The position numbers and the translations under genes were made by a program. This document shows, piece after piece, positions 8,128 to 17,155 of a stretch of 64,000 bases of DNA (positions within the stretch are counted from its first letter, which is position 1; each line of letters starts with the position of its first letter). Source of the stretch: Kluyvera sp046569695 (GTDB lineage Bacteria > Pseudomonadota > Gammaproteobacteria > Enterobacterales > Enterobacteriaceae); NCBI RefSeq assembly GCF_046569695.1, contig NZ_JBKHUI010000003.1, forward strand, positions 124,001 to 188,000. The letters are read 5' to 3'. The notes below the pieces were generated by a model, which had not been told where the DNA came from, did not search any database, and was given only the letters and a program-made list of their open reading frames with translations.

Positions 8128-8864
8128 GGCTGGAAGTCTGGGCCGATGATATCAATCGCATCGGTACAGATGCAGTCCACACCCCAGCGCAGCAGCTCGG
8201 CGGCGCGCTGGGGGTTATTCACGGTATAGACCAGAATCCGCAGCCCCGCGTCACGCAACGCATCGACCCGCGCTTCATCCAGCAGACGATGGTTGAGGTG
8301 AATCGAGACGCAGCCCAGACGCGTCGTCAGTTCACGCCAGTCGTCCCGCCACTCATCCAGCAGTAAACCGCGTGGTAGTTCCGGTACGGCAAGCTGGGCG
8401 GCTTCCAGCGCATCAATTTCAAACGACGACAGCAGCGGTGGGGTCATATCGGCCCACAGTTCGCGGGCAGCCAGCGCCACTACTTTGCCGGTCAACGGCC
8501 CGCTGCCGGTGGTCGGTTTAATTTCGATATTCGCCATCATGCCGTGCTGGCGGCAGCGTTCAGCCACCTGCGACAGCAGCGGCAGCGGTTCGTCCTTAAA
8601 GCTGCTGTTAAACCAGCTTCCGGCATCCACGCGCAGCAGATCCTGCCAGCTCAGTTCACCCGCTACGCCCCAGCCGTTGCTGGTGCGTTCGAGGTTGTCG
8701 TCATGCAGCAGGAAAATCTGCCCGTCTTTCGACAGCTTGGCATCAAACTCAATCATGGTATGACCGTAGCGTGCGCCAACGTCAATCGCCGCCAGGGTGT
8801 TTTCCGGCGCTAACTTACCGCCGCCACGGTGGGCGACGATGTGGGGATAAGGCCAATTGCTCAT
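8124..8864 (-). CDS. ugpQ: Glycerophosphodiester phosphodiesterase UgpQ
   Basis: Cytosolic enzyme that hydrolyses glycerophosphodiesters to glycerol 3-phosphate plus alcohol. 246 residues with the GDPD signature HRGG near residue 12, the metal-binding ENT and EFDAKLSKDG segments and a later NIEIKP motif. It is the last gene of the ugpBAECQ operon; its ATG overlaps the ugpC stop (ATGA), so it acts on substrates taken in by the transporter. Confidence 0.95.
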   Translation of the reverse strand: MSNWPYPHIVAHRGGGKLAPENTLAAIDVGARYGHTMIEFDAKLSKDGQIFLLHDDNLERTSNGWGVAGELSWQDLLRVDAGSWFNSSFKDEPLPLLSQVAERCRQHGMMANIEIKPTTGSGPLTGKVVALAARELWADMTPPLLSSFEIDALEAAQLAVPELPRGLLLDEWRDDWRELTTRLGCVSIHLNHRLLDEARVDALRDAGLRILVYTVNNPQRAAELLRWGVDCICTDAIDIIGPDFQP

Positions 8865-9931
8865 ACGCGTAATCCTGTCTCACCTTCAAAGAGGTGCAAA
8901 TGATCGTCCGGCAGATGCAGCCACAGCGTGGTGCCCGCGGGCGGACGCTGTTGGTGCGGTAGGCGCACCACCATTTTCTGTTCACCAAAGCGGCCATGGG
9001 CCAGGTTGTCAGCGCCGAGGATTTCCAGCGTATCCATCACCAGCGGCACGCCGCCTTCGGCCTGCGAGCTTAGCGCAATATGTTCCGGGCGGATACCCAG
9101 CGTCATGCGGCGACCGGCATATTCACGTTGAGAAGCGGGCAGCGGCAGCTGCATGCCGTTTTCCAGCACAAAGCGCGAGCCGGACTCATCAATCTGGCCG
9201 TCCAGCAGGTTCATCGCCGGGCTGCCGATAAAGCTCGCCACAAAGCGGCTGGCCGGTTTCTCATACACTTCCACCGGCGTGCCAATCTGCTCGGCAATGC
9301 CTTTGTTCATCACCATCACTCGCTGGGCGAGGGTCATCGCTTCGACCTGATCGTGGGTGACGTAGAGAGAAGTGGTTTTCAGACGACGATGCAGCTGTTG
9401 CAGCTCAAGGCGCATCTGCACGCGCAGCTTGGCGTCGAGGTTGGAGAGCGGTTCGTCGAACAGGAACACCGCCGGGTCACGCACGATAGCGCGCCCCATC
9501 GCCACGCGCTGGCGCTGGCCGCCGGAAAGCTCGCGCGGGCGGCGCTTCAGCAGGCCATCCAGTTCAAGAATACGCGCCGCTTCCTGTACTTTTTCGGCAA
9601 TGTGCGCTTTGCCCATGCCGCGAATTTTCAGCCCCCAGGCCATGTTCTCTTCCACGCTCATGTGCGGGTAGAGCGCATAGTTCTGGAACACCATCGCAAT
9701 GCCGCGATCCTTCGGTTCCATTTCGGTGACGCGCTTGCGGTCAATCCAGATGTCGCCGCTGGTCACGCGTTCAAGCCCCGCCACCATGCGCAGCAGCGTT
9801 GATTTTCCGCAGCCCGACGGGCCGACCATTACAATAAATTCCCCGTCTGCCACATCCAGCGTCAACGGTTGAATGACCTGGGTTTTACCGTCCCAGCTTT
9901 TGGTTACTGCCTGTAGTTTTAAACCAGCCAT
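8861..9931 (-). CDS. ugpC: Glycerol-3-phosphate ABC transporter ATPase UgpC
   Basis: 356-residue ATPase of the MalK subfamily. Walker A GPSGCGKST (about residue 37), signature LSGGQRQR, Walker B FLFDEPLSNLDAK and the H-loop VTHDQ are all present, followed by the C-terminal OB-fold regulatory domain (GIRPEHI). It powers uptake of glycerol 3-phosphate and glycerophosphodiesters through UgpAE. Confidence 0.97.
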   Translation of the reverse strand: MAGLKLQAVTKSWDGKTQVIQPLTLDVADGEFIVMVGPSGCGKSTLLRMVAGLERVTSGDIWIDRKRVTEMEPKDRGIAMVFQNYALYPHMSVEENMAWGLKIRGMGKAHIAEKVQEAARILELDGLLKRRPRELSGGQRQRVAMGRAIVRDPAVFLFDEPLSNLDAKLRVQMRLELQQLHRRLKTTSLYVTHDQVEAMTLAQRVMVMNKGIAEQIGTPVEVYEKPASRFVASFIGSPAMNLLDGQIDESGSRFVLENGMQLPLPASQREYAGRRMTLGIRPEHIALSSQAEGGVPLVMDTLEILGADNLAHGRFGEQKMVVRLPHQQRPPAGTTLWLHLPDDHLHLFEGETGLRV

Positions 9932-9933
9932 TT

Positions 9934-10779
9934 TTATTTCTCACTATCGACCAGGCCGCGCACAAAGGCACGCTGCATGGCTAAAACGATAACAACGGGG
10001 GGAATAAGGGTGAGCAGCATCGCCGCCATCACCTGGTTCCACTGCGTGGTGCCTTCACCGGTAGCGATCATCCCTTTGATGCCCGCCACGGCGGTGCCGA
10101 GGTTCACGTCGGTAATAATCAGCAGCGGCCAGAGATACTGGTTCCAGCCGTAGATAAAGGTGATGACGAACAGCGCCGCGAGGTTGGTTTTCGACAGCGG
10201 CAGCACGATGTCGCGGAAAAAGCGCATCGGCGAAGCGCCGTCGATACGCGCCGCTTCAATCAGCTCGTCCGGCAGGGTCATAAAGAACTGGCGGAACAGG
10301 AAGGTGGCGGTCGCCGACGCCATCAGCGGCAGCGTCAAACCGGCGTAGCTGTCGAGCATCTTCAGGTTGGCAATGACCTCAACCGTCGGGAAGATACGCA
10401 CTTCCACCGGCAGCATCAGGGTGATAAAGATCATCCAGAAGAACAGGTTACGCAGCGGAAAACGGAACCAGACGATGGCGAAGGCGGAAAGCATCGACAC
10501 CGCAATTTTGCCGACGGTAATGGCGAAGGCCATGATGAAGCTGTTGAGCATCATCAGCCAGAACGGCGCGCTATTCACCCCGACGCCGTTGACCCAAATC
10601 GCCTTCATATTCTCGAACAGATGGCTGCCAGGAATCAGCGTCATCGGCGTTTCGAACACCGCTTTGTTATCCAGCGTCGCCGCCGTAAAAGCGACGTACA
10701 GCGGAAACAGGATCACGATAATCCCGAGGATCAGCATGGTGTGGCTGAATATCGTCAGCCCGCGACGGTTCTCAATCAT
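9934..10779 (-). CDS. ugpE: Glycerol-3-phosphate ABC transporter permease UgpE
   Basis: 281-residue inner-membrane permease with about six membrane segments and the EAA loop motif (ELIEAARIDGASPMRFF) that contacts UgpC. The start overlaps the ugpA stop. It pairs with UgpA to form the membrane channel. Confidence 0.96.
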   Translation of the reverse strand: MIENRRGLTIFSHTMLILGIIVILFPLYVAFTAATLDNKAVFETPMTLIPGSHLFENMKAIWVNGVGVNSAPFWLMMLNSFIMAFAITVGKIAVSMLSAFAIVWFRFPLRNLFFWMIFITLMLPVEVRIFPTVEVIANLKMLDSYAGLTLPLMASATATFLFRQFFMTLPDELIEAARIDGASPMRFFRDIVLPLSKTNLAALFVITFIYGWNQYLWPLLIITDVNLGTAVAGIKGMIATGEGTTQWNQVMAAMLLTLIPPVVIVLAMQRAFVRGLVDSEK

Positions 10780-11663
10780 TGGTAGCGCACCTTACTTTCC
10801 ACGTAGCGGAACTGCACCACGGTCAGGATGATGACGAGGAACATCAGCACCACCGACTGCGCCGCAGAGGCCGAAAGATCCAGCCCGGCAAATCCTTCAC
10901 GGTAAATCTTATAAATCAGCGTGGTGGTGGCCTGCACCGGGCCGCCCGCCGTCGCGGCGTCGATCACCGGGAAGGTGTCGAAGAAGGCGTACACCAGGTT
11001 AACCACCAGCAGGAAGAAGCTCACCGGTGCGATCAGCGGCAGCGCCAGCTTGAAGAAGCGGCGAATCGGGCCTGCGCCATCGATAGCGGCGGCCTCGACC
11101 AGCGAGCGCGGAATAGATTGCAGCGCGGCAAAGAAGAACAGGAAGTTGTAGCTTATCTGCTTCCAGACCGAGGCGAAGACCACCAGGAACATGGCCTGAC
11201 CGCTATTCTGCGCGTGGTTCCAGTCGTAGCCGAACTCGCCGAGGAAGTGGGTAATCAGCCCGCGTCCTGGGTTAAACAGGAAGATCCACAGTACGGCGGC
11301 AACGGCAGGCGCGACGGCGTAAGGCAGCAGCATCAGCGTCTGGTAAAGACGGCTGCCGCGCACCACATAGTCCACCAGCGCGGCGAAGAACAGCGAGACC
11401 AGCAGGCCGCTTATCGTCACCAGGCCGCTGAACTTGATCGTCGTCCAGAAGGAGTCGAGATAGTAGCTGTCGTGGAACAGCGTGACGAAGTTATCCAGGC
11501 CAACGAACTGGCTGGAGAGACCAAACGGGTCAACGCTTTGCAGTGAATACCACAGCGCTTCGCCGGCGGGCCAGATAAAGAAGATAACGGTGATAATCAG
11601 CTGCGGGGCGACCAATGCGTAAGGCAGCCAGCGCGATTTAAACACCGGACGGGATGATGACAT
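10776..11663 (-). CDS. ugpA: Glycerol-3-phosphate ABC transporter permease UgpA
   Basis: 295-residue permease, six membrane segments, EAA loop RSLVEAAAIDGAGPIRRFF. The ATG at 11661-11663 (MSSSRPVFKSRWLPYALVAP) gives the family's usual length; the open frame extends 26 codons further up into the palindromic repeat at 11685, which is unlikely to be translated. Confidence 0.95.
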   Translation of the reverse strand: MSSSRPVFKSRWLPYALVAPQLIITVIFFIWPAGEALWYSLQSVDPFGLSSQFVGLDNFVTLFHDSYYLDSFWTTIKFSGLVTISGLLVSLFFAALVDYVVRGSRLYQTLMLLPYAVAPAVAAVLWIFLFNPGRGLITHFLGEFGYDWNHAQNSGQAMFLVVFASVWKQISYNFLFFFAALQSIPRSLVEAAAIDGAGPIRRFFKLALPLIAPVSFFLLVVNLVYAFFDTFPVIDAATAGGPVQATTTLIYKIYREGFAGLDLSASAAQSVVLMFLVIILTVVQFRYVESKVRYQ

Positions 11664-11684
11664 AGTTAAACTCTGAGTTGGTTT

Positions 11685-11802
11685 CCCCTCACCCCGGCCC
11701 TCTCCCCAAAGGGGCGAGGGAGAAAATACCGCTCGGTTCACTCTATACCAGACGGTGCCGAACGGTCCCCTCTCCCCTATGGGGAGAGGGTTAGGGTGAG
11801 GG
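11685..11802. repeat. Paired palindromic repeat between ugpB and ugpA
   Basis: Arms CCCCTCACCCCGGCCCTCTC near 11685 and GGGGAGAGGGTTAGGGTGAG near 11780 are inverted copies of the element also found at 5827 and 48412. Sitting inside the ugp operon just after the binding-protein gene, it can form strong hairpins that would protect ugpB mRNA from 3' decay and lower expression of the downstream membrane genes. Confidence 0.8.
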
Positions 11803-11814
11803 ATTAGTCAATGA

Positions 11815-13131
11815 TTAAGACTTGGTCGATTGCTCGAAGCGACGCAGCAGCTGATTCCCGCGCTCTACCGCAGAGTCCAGCGCCTGCTGAGGCGTTTTCT
11901 TACCGGTCCAGACGCTTTCCAGTTCTTCATCCACAATGGTACGAATCTGCGGCATATTGCCCAGACGCAGCCCTTTAGTGAACGGCAACGGTGGCTTGTT
12001 CAGCATCTGACGCGTGGCGATGTCGGCACCTGGGTTCTTGTCATAGAAGCCCTGCTGACGAGTCAGATCGTACGCGGCGGTTGTGATTGGCAGGTAGCCG
12101 GTTTTCTGGTGCCATTCGGCAGCAATTTCAGGCTTCGTCAGGAACTCGAGGAATTTCGCGACGCCGGTGTAGGTTTCTTTGTCTTTACCCTGCATCACCC
12201 ACAGGCTCGCCCCGCCGATGATGGCGTTCTGCGGCGCGCTTTTCACGTCAGCATCGTAAGGCATCATGCCCACGCCGTAGTTGAATTTAGCGTACTGACG
12301 GATATCCGCCAGCGAGCCAGAAGAGGCGGTGGTAATGGCGCAGTCGCCGTTGTAGAACTTCTCGGTGGACTCATCTTTACGGCCGAAGTAGCTGAAATCA
12401 CCCTTCTTGTTCAACTCTTCCAGCAGCGCGATGTGTTTCACCTGCTCTGGCTTGTTGAACTCCAGCACAGCGTCGGTACCGTCAAAGCCGTTGTTTTTGG
12501 TCGCAACCGGCAGGCCGTGCCAGGCGCTGAAGTTTTCAATCTGGATCCAACCCTGCCAGCCGCTGGCGTAGCCGCACTTCATACCGGCTGCTTTCAGCTT
12601 CGCGGTATAGGCCGCCAGATCCTGCCAGGTTTTCGGCGGCTGGTTCGGGTCTAAACCGGCTTTCTTGAAGGCGTCTTTGTTGTAGTACAGCACCGGAGTG
12701 GAGCTGTTAAACGGTTGGGACAGCAGGTGCCCGGTTTTGGAGTCGGTGTAGTAACCGGAAACCGTCGGCACAAACTGAGATTCATCGAACTTGATACCGG
12801 CATCATCAAATACCTGGTACACCGGCTTAATCGCTTTTGACGCCATCATGGTGGCGGTACCCACTTCGTACACCTGCAGAATTGCCGGGGCGTTGCCGGT
12901 ACGGAACGCGGCGATACCGGCGCTCAGGCTCTGCTCGTAGTTGCCTTTGTACACCGGCTGGATTTTGTAATCCGGGTTGGCGGCGTTAAAGCGCTGCGCC
13001 AGAGAGTCAACCTCTTTACCCAGCTCACCTTCCATTGAATGCCAGAACGGAATAGTGGTCACCGCCATAGCCTGACCTGCGAATGCCAGACTCATTGCCA
13101 ATCCTAAAGCTGTATGTCGTAACGATATCAT
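11815..13131 (-). CDS. ugpB: Periplasmic glycerol-3-phosphate-binding protein UgpB
   Basis: 438-residue solute-binding protein of the MalE-like class. Signal peptide MISLRHTALGLAMSLAFAGQ with cleavage after AMA (residue 23), mature protein starting VTTIPFWHSMEG. Residues of the ligand pocket such as the SGWQGWIQ and GGASLWVM regions are kept. First gene of ugpBAECQ; PhoB-type repeats lie upstream. Confidence 0.97.
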   Translation of the reverse strand: MISLRHTALGLAMSLAFAGQAMAVTTIPFWHSMEGELGKEVDSLAQRFNAANPDYKIQPVYKGNYEQSLSAGIAAFRTGNAPAILQVYEVGTATMMASKAIKPVYQVFDDAGIKFDESQFVPTVSGYYTDSKTGHLLSQPFNSSTPVLYYNKDAFKKAGLDPNQPPKTWQDLAAYTAKLKAAGMKCGYASGWQGWIQIENFSAWHGLPVATKNNGFDGTDAVLEFNKPEQVKHIALLEELNKKGDFSYFGRKDESTEKFYNGDCAITTASSGSLADIRQYAKFNYGVGMMPYDADVKSAPQNAIIGGASLWVMQGKDKETYTGVAKFLEFLTKPEIAAEWHQKTGYLPITTAAYDLTRQQGFYDKNPGADIATRQMLNKPPLPFTKGLRLGNMPQIRTIVDEELESVWTGKKTPQQALDSAVERGNQLLRRFEQSTKS

Positions 13132-13240
13132 CGGTTATCTCTCTTTTTGTGCCGGGATGCGCGATATCACGCGTTTTATGTTCGCGGGGGTAACATGACA
13201 TGCTCGAATGACAGAAAAATAACTTTTTTATTACAAAAAA

Positions 13241-13280
13241 AAGATAGTAAGGCGACAAAGGGATGGCAAGGCGGTGACGG
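13241..13280 (-). promoter_or_regulatory. Candidate PhoB boxes upstream of ugpB
   Basis: Reading the minus strand from 13280 to 13241 gives four heptamers at an exact 11-base period: CCGTCAC, TTGCCAT, TTGTCGC, CTATCTT, each resembling the Pho-box unit CTGTCAT/C. The 11-bp period is the hallmark of PhoB sites, and ugp is a known Pho-regulon operon in E. coli. About 110 bases upstream of the ugpB ATG. Confidence 0.65.
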
Positions 13281-13322
13281 TTCTAAGAAGGGAAAGTGGG
13301 AGCTATGACACGTATAGGGAAA

Positions 13323-13403
13323 CGCCGGATGGCGATGCGAACGCATCTTATCCGGCCTACGGGTAACGGTAGGCCGGATAAGGCGTTTACGCCGCCATCC
13401 GGC
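13323..13403. repeat. REP pair (BIME) downstream of livF
   Basis: GCCGGATGGCG...TATCCGGCCTAC at 13324-13360 is followed by an inverted GTAGGCCGGATA...CGCCATCCGGC at 13369-13403, a classical pair of REP palindromes between the livF end and the ugpB promoter. Confidence 0.9.
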
Positions 13404-13417
13404 ATTGTTGCTGTAAA

Positions 13418-14131
13418 TTAACCGCCGAGATACGCGCTGCGCACCGCTTCGTTCGCCAACAGCGCATCACCGGTGTCTTCCAGCACCACGTGACCGTTTT
13501 CCAGCACGTAGCCGCGGTCGGCAAGCTTCAGCGCCTGGTTGGCGTTCTGCTCGACGAGGAAGATGGTCATGCCCTGCTTACGCAGTTGCTCGATAGTGTC
13601 GAAGATCTGCTGAATGATAATCGGGGCCAGCCCCAGAGAAGGCTCATCAAGCAGCAGCAGGCGCGGCTGGCTCATCAATGCACGGCCAATTGCCAGCATC
13701 TGCTGCTCACCGCCGGACATCGTGCCCGCACGCTGAATTCGACGCTCAAGCAGGCGTGGGAATAGGTCATACACCCACTTGATGCGCTCCTGGAACTGAT
13801 CGCGGTCGGCGAAGAAGCCGCCCATCGCAAGGTTCTCTTCCACCGTCATGCGCGAGAAGACGCGACGCCCTTCCGGGACAATCGCTACCGCTTCACGCAT
13901 GATTTTCGCCGTCTGCCAGTCGGTAATGTCCTTATCATCAAAGACAATACGCCCGCTGGTGGCGCGCGGGTCGGCGCACAGGGTGCCGAGCAGCGTGGTT
14001 TTACCCGCGCCGTTGGCGCCAATCAGGGTAACGATTTCGCCCTGATTGATATGCAGGCTGACGTCGTGCAGCGCCTGAATCTTGCCGTAGTGGGCGCTGA
14101 CTTTATCAAACGATAACATCACTTTATCCAT
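13418..14131 (-). CDS. livF: Branched-chain amino acid ABC transporter ATPase LivF
   Basis: 237-residue ATPase: Walker A GANGAGKTT (about residues 37-45), signature MSGGEQQM, Walker B LLLLDEPSLGLAP, H-loop VEQN. The start MDKVMLSFDKVSAHYGK at 14131 matches E. coli; four extra upstream codons are open but would overlap livG. Works with LivG as the ATPase pair for LivHM. Last gene of livKHMGF. Confidence 0.97.
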   Translation of the reverse strand: MDKVMLSFDKVSAHYGKIQALHDVSLHINQGEIVTLIGANGAGKTTLLGTLCADPRATSGRIVFDDKDITDWQTAKIMREAVAIVPEGRRVFSRMTVEENLAMGGFFADRDQFQERIKWVYDLFPRLLERRIQRAGTMSGGEQQMLAIGRALMSQPRLLLLDEPSLGLAPIIIQQIFDTIEQLRKQGMTIFLVEQNANQALKLADRGYVLENGHVVLEDTGDALLANEAVRSAYLGG

Positions 14132-14132
14132 T

Positions 14133-14900
14133 TTATGCCTCACCCAGATAAGCGCGGATCACGTCCGGGTTGTTGCGGATCTCTTCCGGCGTACCGTTCG
14201 CCAGCGGCGTTCCCTGATTCACCACGTAGATGCGATCGGAAATGCCCATCACCAGCTTCATATCGTGCTCAATCAGCAGGATAGTGGTGTTGTGATGGTT
14301 ACGCAGCTCGGCAATCAGTTCGTCCAGCTCTTTGGTCTCTTTCGGGTTAAGGCCCGCCGCCGGTTCGTCGAGCATCAGGATTTCCGGCTGCGTCACCATG
14401 CAGCGAGCAATCTCCAGACGACGCTGGTCACCGTAGGCCAGGTTACTGGCCTGACGGTTAGCGTGCTCTAACAGACCGATACGCTCAAGCCAGGTCGCGG
14501 CGCGGTCCAGCGCTTCGCTCTGCGCACGCTTGAACGACGGGGTTTTCAGCAGGCCGGAGAAGACCCCGGTCTTCAACTGCTGATGCTGTGCCACCAGCAG
14601 GTTTTCAATCACCGTCATTTCGCGGAACAGACGCACGTGCTGGAAGGTTCGCACCACGCCCATACGGGCAATCTCCTGACCCGGCAACCCTTCCAGGTGC
14701 TGGTCACGCAGCATAATGGTGCCGCCGGTCGGCTTATAGAAGCCGGTCAGGCAGTTAAAGACCGTGGTTTTCCCCGCGCCGTTCGGGCCAATCAGGGAGA
14801 CAATTTCCTGAGGATGCAGCTCCAGCGCCACGTTGTTGACCGCCAGCAGGCCGCCAAAACGCATCATCAGGCCGTTAACGGATAATAATGGCTGACTCAT
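14133..14900 (-). CDS. livG: Branched-chain amino acid ABC transporter ATPase LivG
   Basis: 255-residue ATPase: Walker A GPNGAGKTT, signature close to LAYGDQRRLEIA (the LivG-type variant of LSGGQ), Walker B ILMLDEPAAGLNPKE, H-loop IEHDMK. Its start overlaps the livM stop and it ends one base before livF begins, showing tight translational coupling. Confidence 0.97.
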   Translation of the reverse strand: MSQPLLSVNGLMMRFGGLLAVNNVALELHPQEIVSLIGPNGAGKTTVFNCLTGFYKPTGGTIMLRDQHLEGLPGQEIARMGVVRTFQHVRLFREMTVIENLLVAQHQQLKTGVFSGLLKTPSFKRAQSEALDRAATWLERIGLLEHANRQASNLAYGDQRRLEIARCMVTQPEILMLDEPAAGLNPKETKELDELIAELRNHHNTTILLIEHDMKLVMGISDRIYVVNQGTPLANGTPEEIRNNPDVIRAYLGEA

Positions 14901-16177
14901 GCCTGCTCTCCTTCTTTCGTTTTCCCGTTTTTCAGCTTGAGCTGCGGACGGGTCATCGGCAGAAGCCCCTGCGGACGCCAGATCATCATCAGAACCATCA
15001 AACCACCCAGCATCAGCATGCTGTATTCGTTGAAGTCACGCATCAGCTCGCGCGACACCACCAGCAGGACGGCGGCGAGAATAACCGCAAACTGCGAGCC
15101 CATCCCACCCAGTACCACAATCGCCAGCACGAAGGCCGACTCGGCAAAGGTAAAGGATTCCGGGCTGACAAAACCCTGACGCGCAGCAAACAGCGTACCG
15201 GCAAAACCGGCAAACGCGGCGCTGATGGTAAAGGCTGTCAGCTTGATGCGCGTTGGGCTCAGGCCCAGCGAGCGACAGGCAATTTCATCTTCACGCAGCG
15301 CTTCCCACGCGCGGCCCAGCGGCATACGCAGCAGGCGGTTGATGACAAACAGGCTCAACACCACCAGCAGCAGCGCCACCAGATAAAGGAAGATAACGCG
15401 GTCGGACGGGTCATACTTAACGTTAAAGAAGTTGCTAAAGGTATCCCAGCCACCTTCGCGGGCGCTACGACTGAACTCCAGGCCGAAGAAGGTCGGTTTC
15501 GGGATCTGGCTGATGCCGTTCGGCCCGCCGGTCACTTCGGTGTTGTTGAGCAGCAGGATACGGACGATTTCGCCGAAGCCTAAGGTCACAATTGCCAGAT
15601 AGTCACCGCGCAGGCGCAGTACCGGGAAGCCCAGCAGGAAGCCCGCCGCCGCCGAGACCAGACCTGCGATTGGCAGACAGGTCCAGAAGCCAAGACCGTA
15701 GTAGTGGTTCAGCAGCGCGAAGGTGTAAGCACCGATGGCATAGAAGCCGCCGTAACCGAGCACCAGCAGGCCGGAAAGCCCCACCACCACGTTCAAGCCA
15801 AGGCCAAGGATGATGTAAATCATGGTCAGGGTGGCGATATCGACCGTGCCACGTGAAACCATAAACGGCCACGCTACGGCGATCACCAGCAGCGCCACCA
15901 GGAACAGCTTCTGTTTAACCGTCGAGCCGTCAATGGCAGGCAGAATAAACTTCGGCCCGGAGACGCTTTTCAGCCCCTTCTGGAATAATGGGCGCAGCAT
16001 CTGGAAGAAAAAGACCACCGCGGTGCCGATAAAGATCCACTGCCAGCGGATATCCGCCGCGCTGCCCACCACCAGTTTGGTACCGTCGAGCTGCAGCTGA
16101 ACGCCCATAAAGACGCCAGCCAGGACAAAGAACATCGCCGCCGACAGCAGCGCCATCGCAAATTGCATCGGTTTCAT
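14897..16177 (-). CDS. livM: Branched-chain amino acid ABC transporter permease LivM
   Basis: 426-residue integral membrane permease. An N-terminal extension with about three membrane segments precedes the permease core (GLGLNVVVGLSGLLVLGYGGFYA). The EAA-like cytoplasmic loop ALREDEIACRSLGL is present. Start overlaps the livH stop by four bases. Confidence 0.96.
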   Translation of the reverse strand: MKPMQFAMALLSAAMFFVLAGVFMGVQLQLDGTKLVVGSAADIRWQWIFIGTAVVFFFQMLRPLFQKGLKSVSGPKFILPAIDGSTVKQKLFLVALLVIAVAWPFMVSRGTVDIATLTMIYIILGLGLNVVVGLSGLLVLGYGGFYAIGAYTFALLNHYYGLGFWTCLPIAGLVSAAAGFLLGFPVLRLRGDYLAIVTLGFGEIVRILLLNNTEVTGGPNGISQIPKPTFFGLEFSRSAREGGWDTFSNFFNVKYDPSDRVIFLYLVALLLVVLSLFVINRLLRMPLGRAWEALREDEIACRSLGLSPTRIKLTAFTISAAFAGFAGTLFAARQGFVSPESFTFAESAFVLAIVVLGGMGSQFAVILAAVLLVVSRELMRDFNEYSMLMLGGLMVLMMIWRPQGLLPMTRPQLKLKNGKTKEGEQA

Positions 16178-17100
16178 ACTTTCTCTACCTCCGGGCGGCC
16201 CAGGATACCGGTCGGCATCACCAGCAGCACCACGATCAGCAGCGCGAACGACACAACGTCTTTATATTCGGTGCTCAGATAAGCAGAGGAGAGCGCTTCC
16301 GCGATACCGAGGATCAGCCCGCCAATCATCGCCCCTGGAATGCTGCCGATACCGCCGAGAACCGCTGCGGTGAAGGCCTTCATCCCGGCCATAAAGCCGA
16401 TATACGGGTTGATAACGCCGTAGAACTGCCCCAGCAGCACGCCCGCCACCGCCGCCATCGCCGCGCCAATGACAAACGTCAGGGCAATCACGCGGTCGGT
16501 GTTAATGCCGAGCAGGCTCGCCATTTTCAGGTCTTCCGCACAGGCGCGACAGGCGCGGCCCATGCGGGAGTAGCGAATAAACAGCGTCAGCGCCAGCATG
16601 GCAACGAAGGTCACAATCCAGATAACCAGCTGCATGGTAGTGATGGACGCGGAGAAGTTTTCGCTGCTGCCGACAATCCACTGACCGTTAAACAGGCTCG
16701 GCAGTGCGATATCGCGCGAGCCTTCGGTCAGACTGACGTAGTTCTGCAGGAAGATGGACATCCCGATGGCGGAGATCAGCGCAATCAGACGCTTGGAGCT
16801 ACGCACCGGGCGGTAGGCCACGCGTTCAATGCTCCAGCCGTAGGCGCTGGCAATCACAATCGCCCCGATGAATCCAGCCGCCACCAGAAGCCAGCCGGTG
16901 TCGATGCCCATCATCATTAATGCGGCGATAATCATAAAGGAGACATAACTACCGATCATGTACACCTCGCCGTGGGCGAAGTTGATCATACCGATAATCC
17001 CGTACACCATGGTGTAACCGATGGCGATCAGTGCATAGGTGCTTCCCAGCGTAACGCCGTTAAACATCTGCTGCACAAAATAGAGAACCTGCTCTGACAT
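16174..17100 (-). CDS. livH: Branched-chain amino acid ABC transporter permease LivH
   Basis: 308-residue permease with about eight membrane segments, including GSTYALIAIGYTMVYGIIGM and the loop CRACAEDLKMASLLGI that would contact the ATPases. Forms the channel with LivM. Separated from livK by 55 bases containing a hairpin. Confidence 0.96.
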   Translation of the reverse strand: MSEQVLYFVQQMFNGVTLGSTYALIAIGYTMVYGIIGMINFAHGEVYMIGSYVSFMIIAALMMMGIDTGWLLVAAGFIGAIVIASAYGWSIERVAYRPVRSSKRLIALISAIGMSIFLQNYVSLTEGSRDIALPSLFNGQWIVGSSENFSASITTMQLVIWIVTFVAMLALTLFIRYSRMGRACRACAEDLKMASLLGINTDRVIALTFVIGAAMAAVAGVLLGQFYGVINPYIGFMAGMKAFTAAVLGGIGSIPGAMIGGLILGIAEALSSAYLSTEYKDVVSFALLIVVLLVMPTGILGRPEVEKV

Positions 17101-17116
17101 AAATTAGCCTTTTGCT

Positions 17117-17143
17117 ACCCCTGCGGGTCTACGCCCGCCAGGG
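17117..17143 (-). repeat. Intergenic hairpin between livK and livH
   Basis: CCCCTGCGGG and CCCGCCAGGGG form a strong stem with a short loop (TCTACG) in the 55-base gap. No T-run follows on the minus strand, so it looks like an mRNA-stabilising structure that keeps the binding-protein message more abundant than the rest of the operon. Confidence 0.6.
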
Positions 17144-17155
17144 GAATAATGAAGG

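Noticed and set aside
13319..13410. Possible CRISPR-like direct repeats
   Set aside because: Units are inverted REP palindromes rather than direct repeats with unique spacers, and there are no cas genes.
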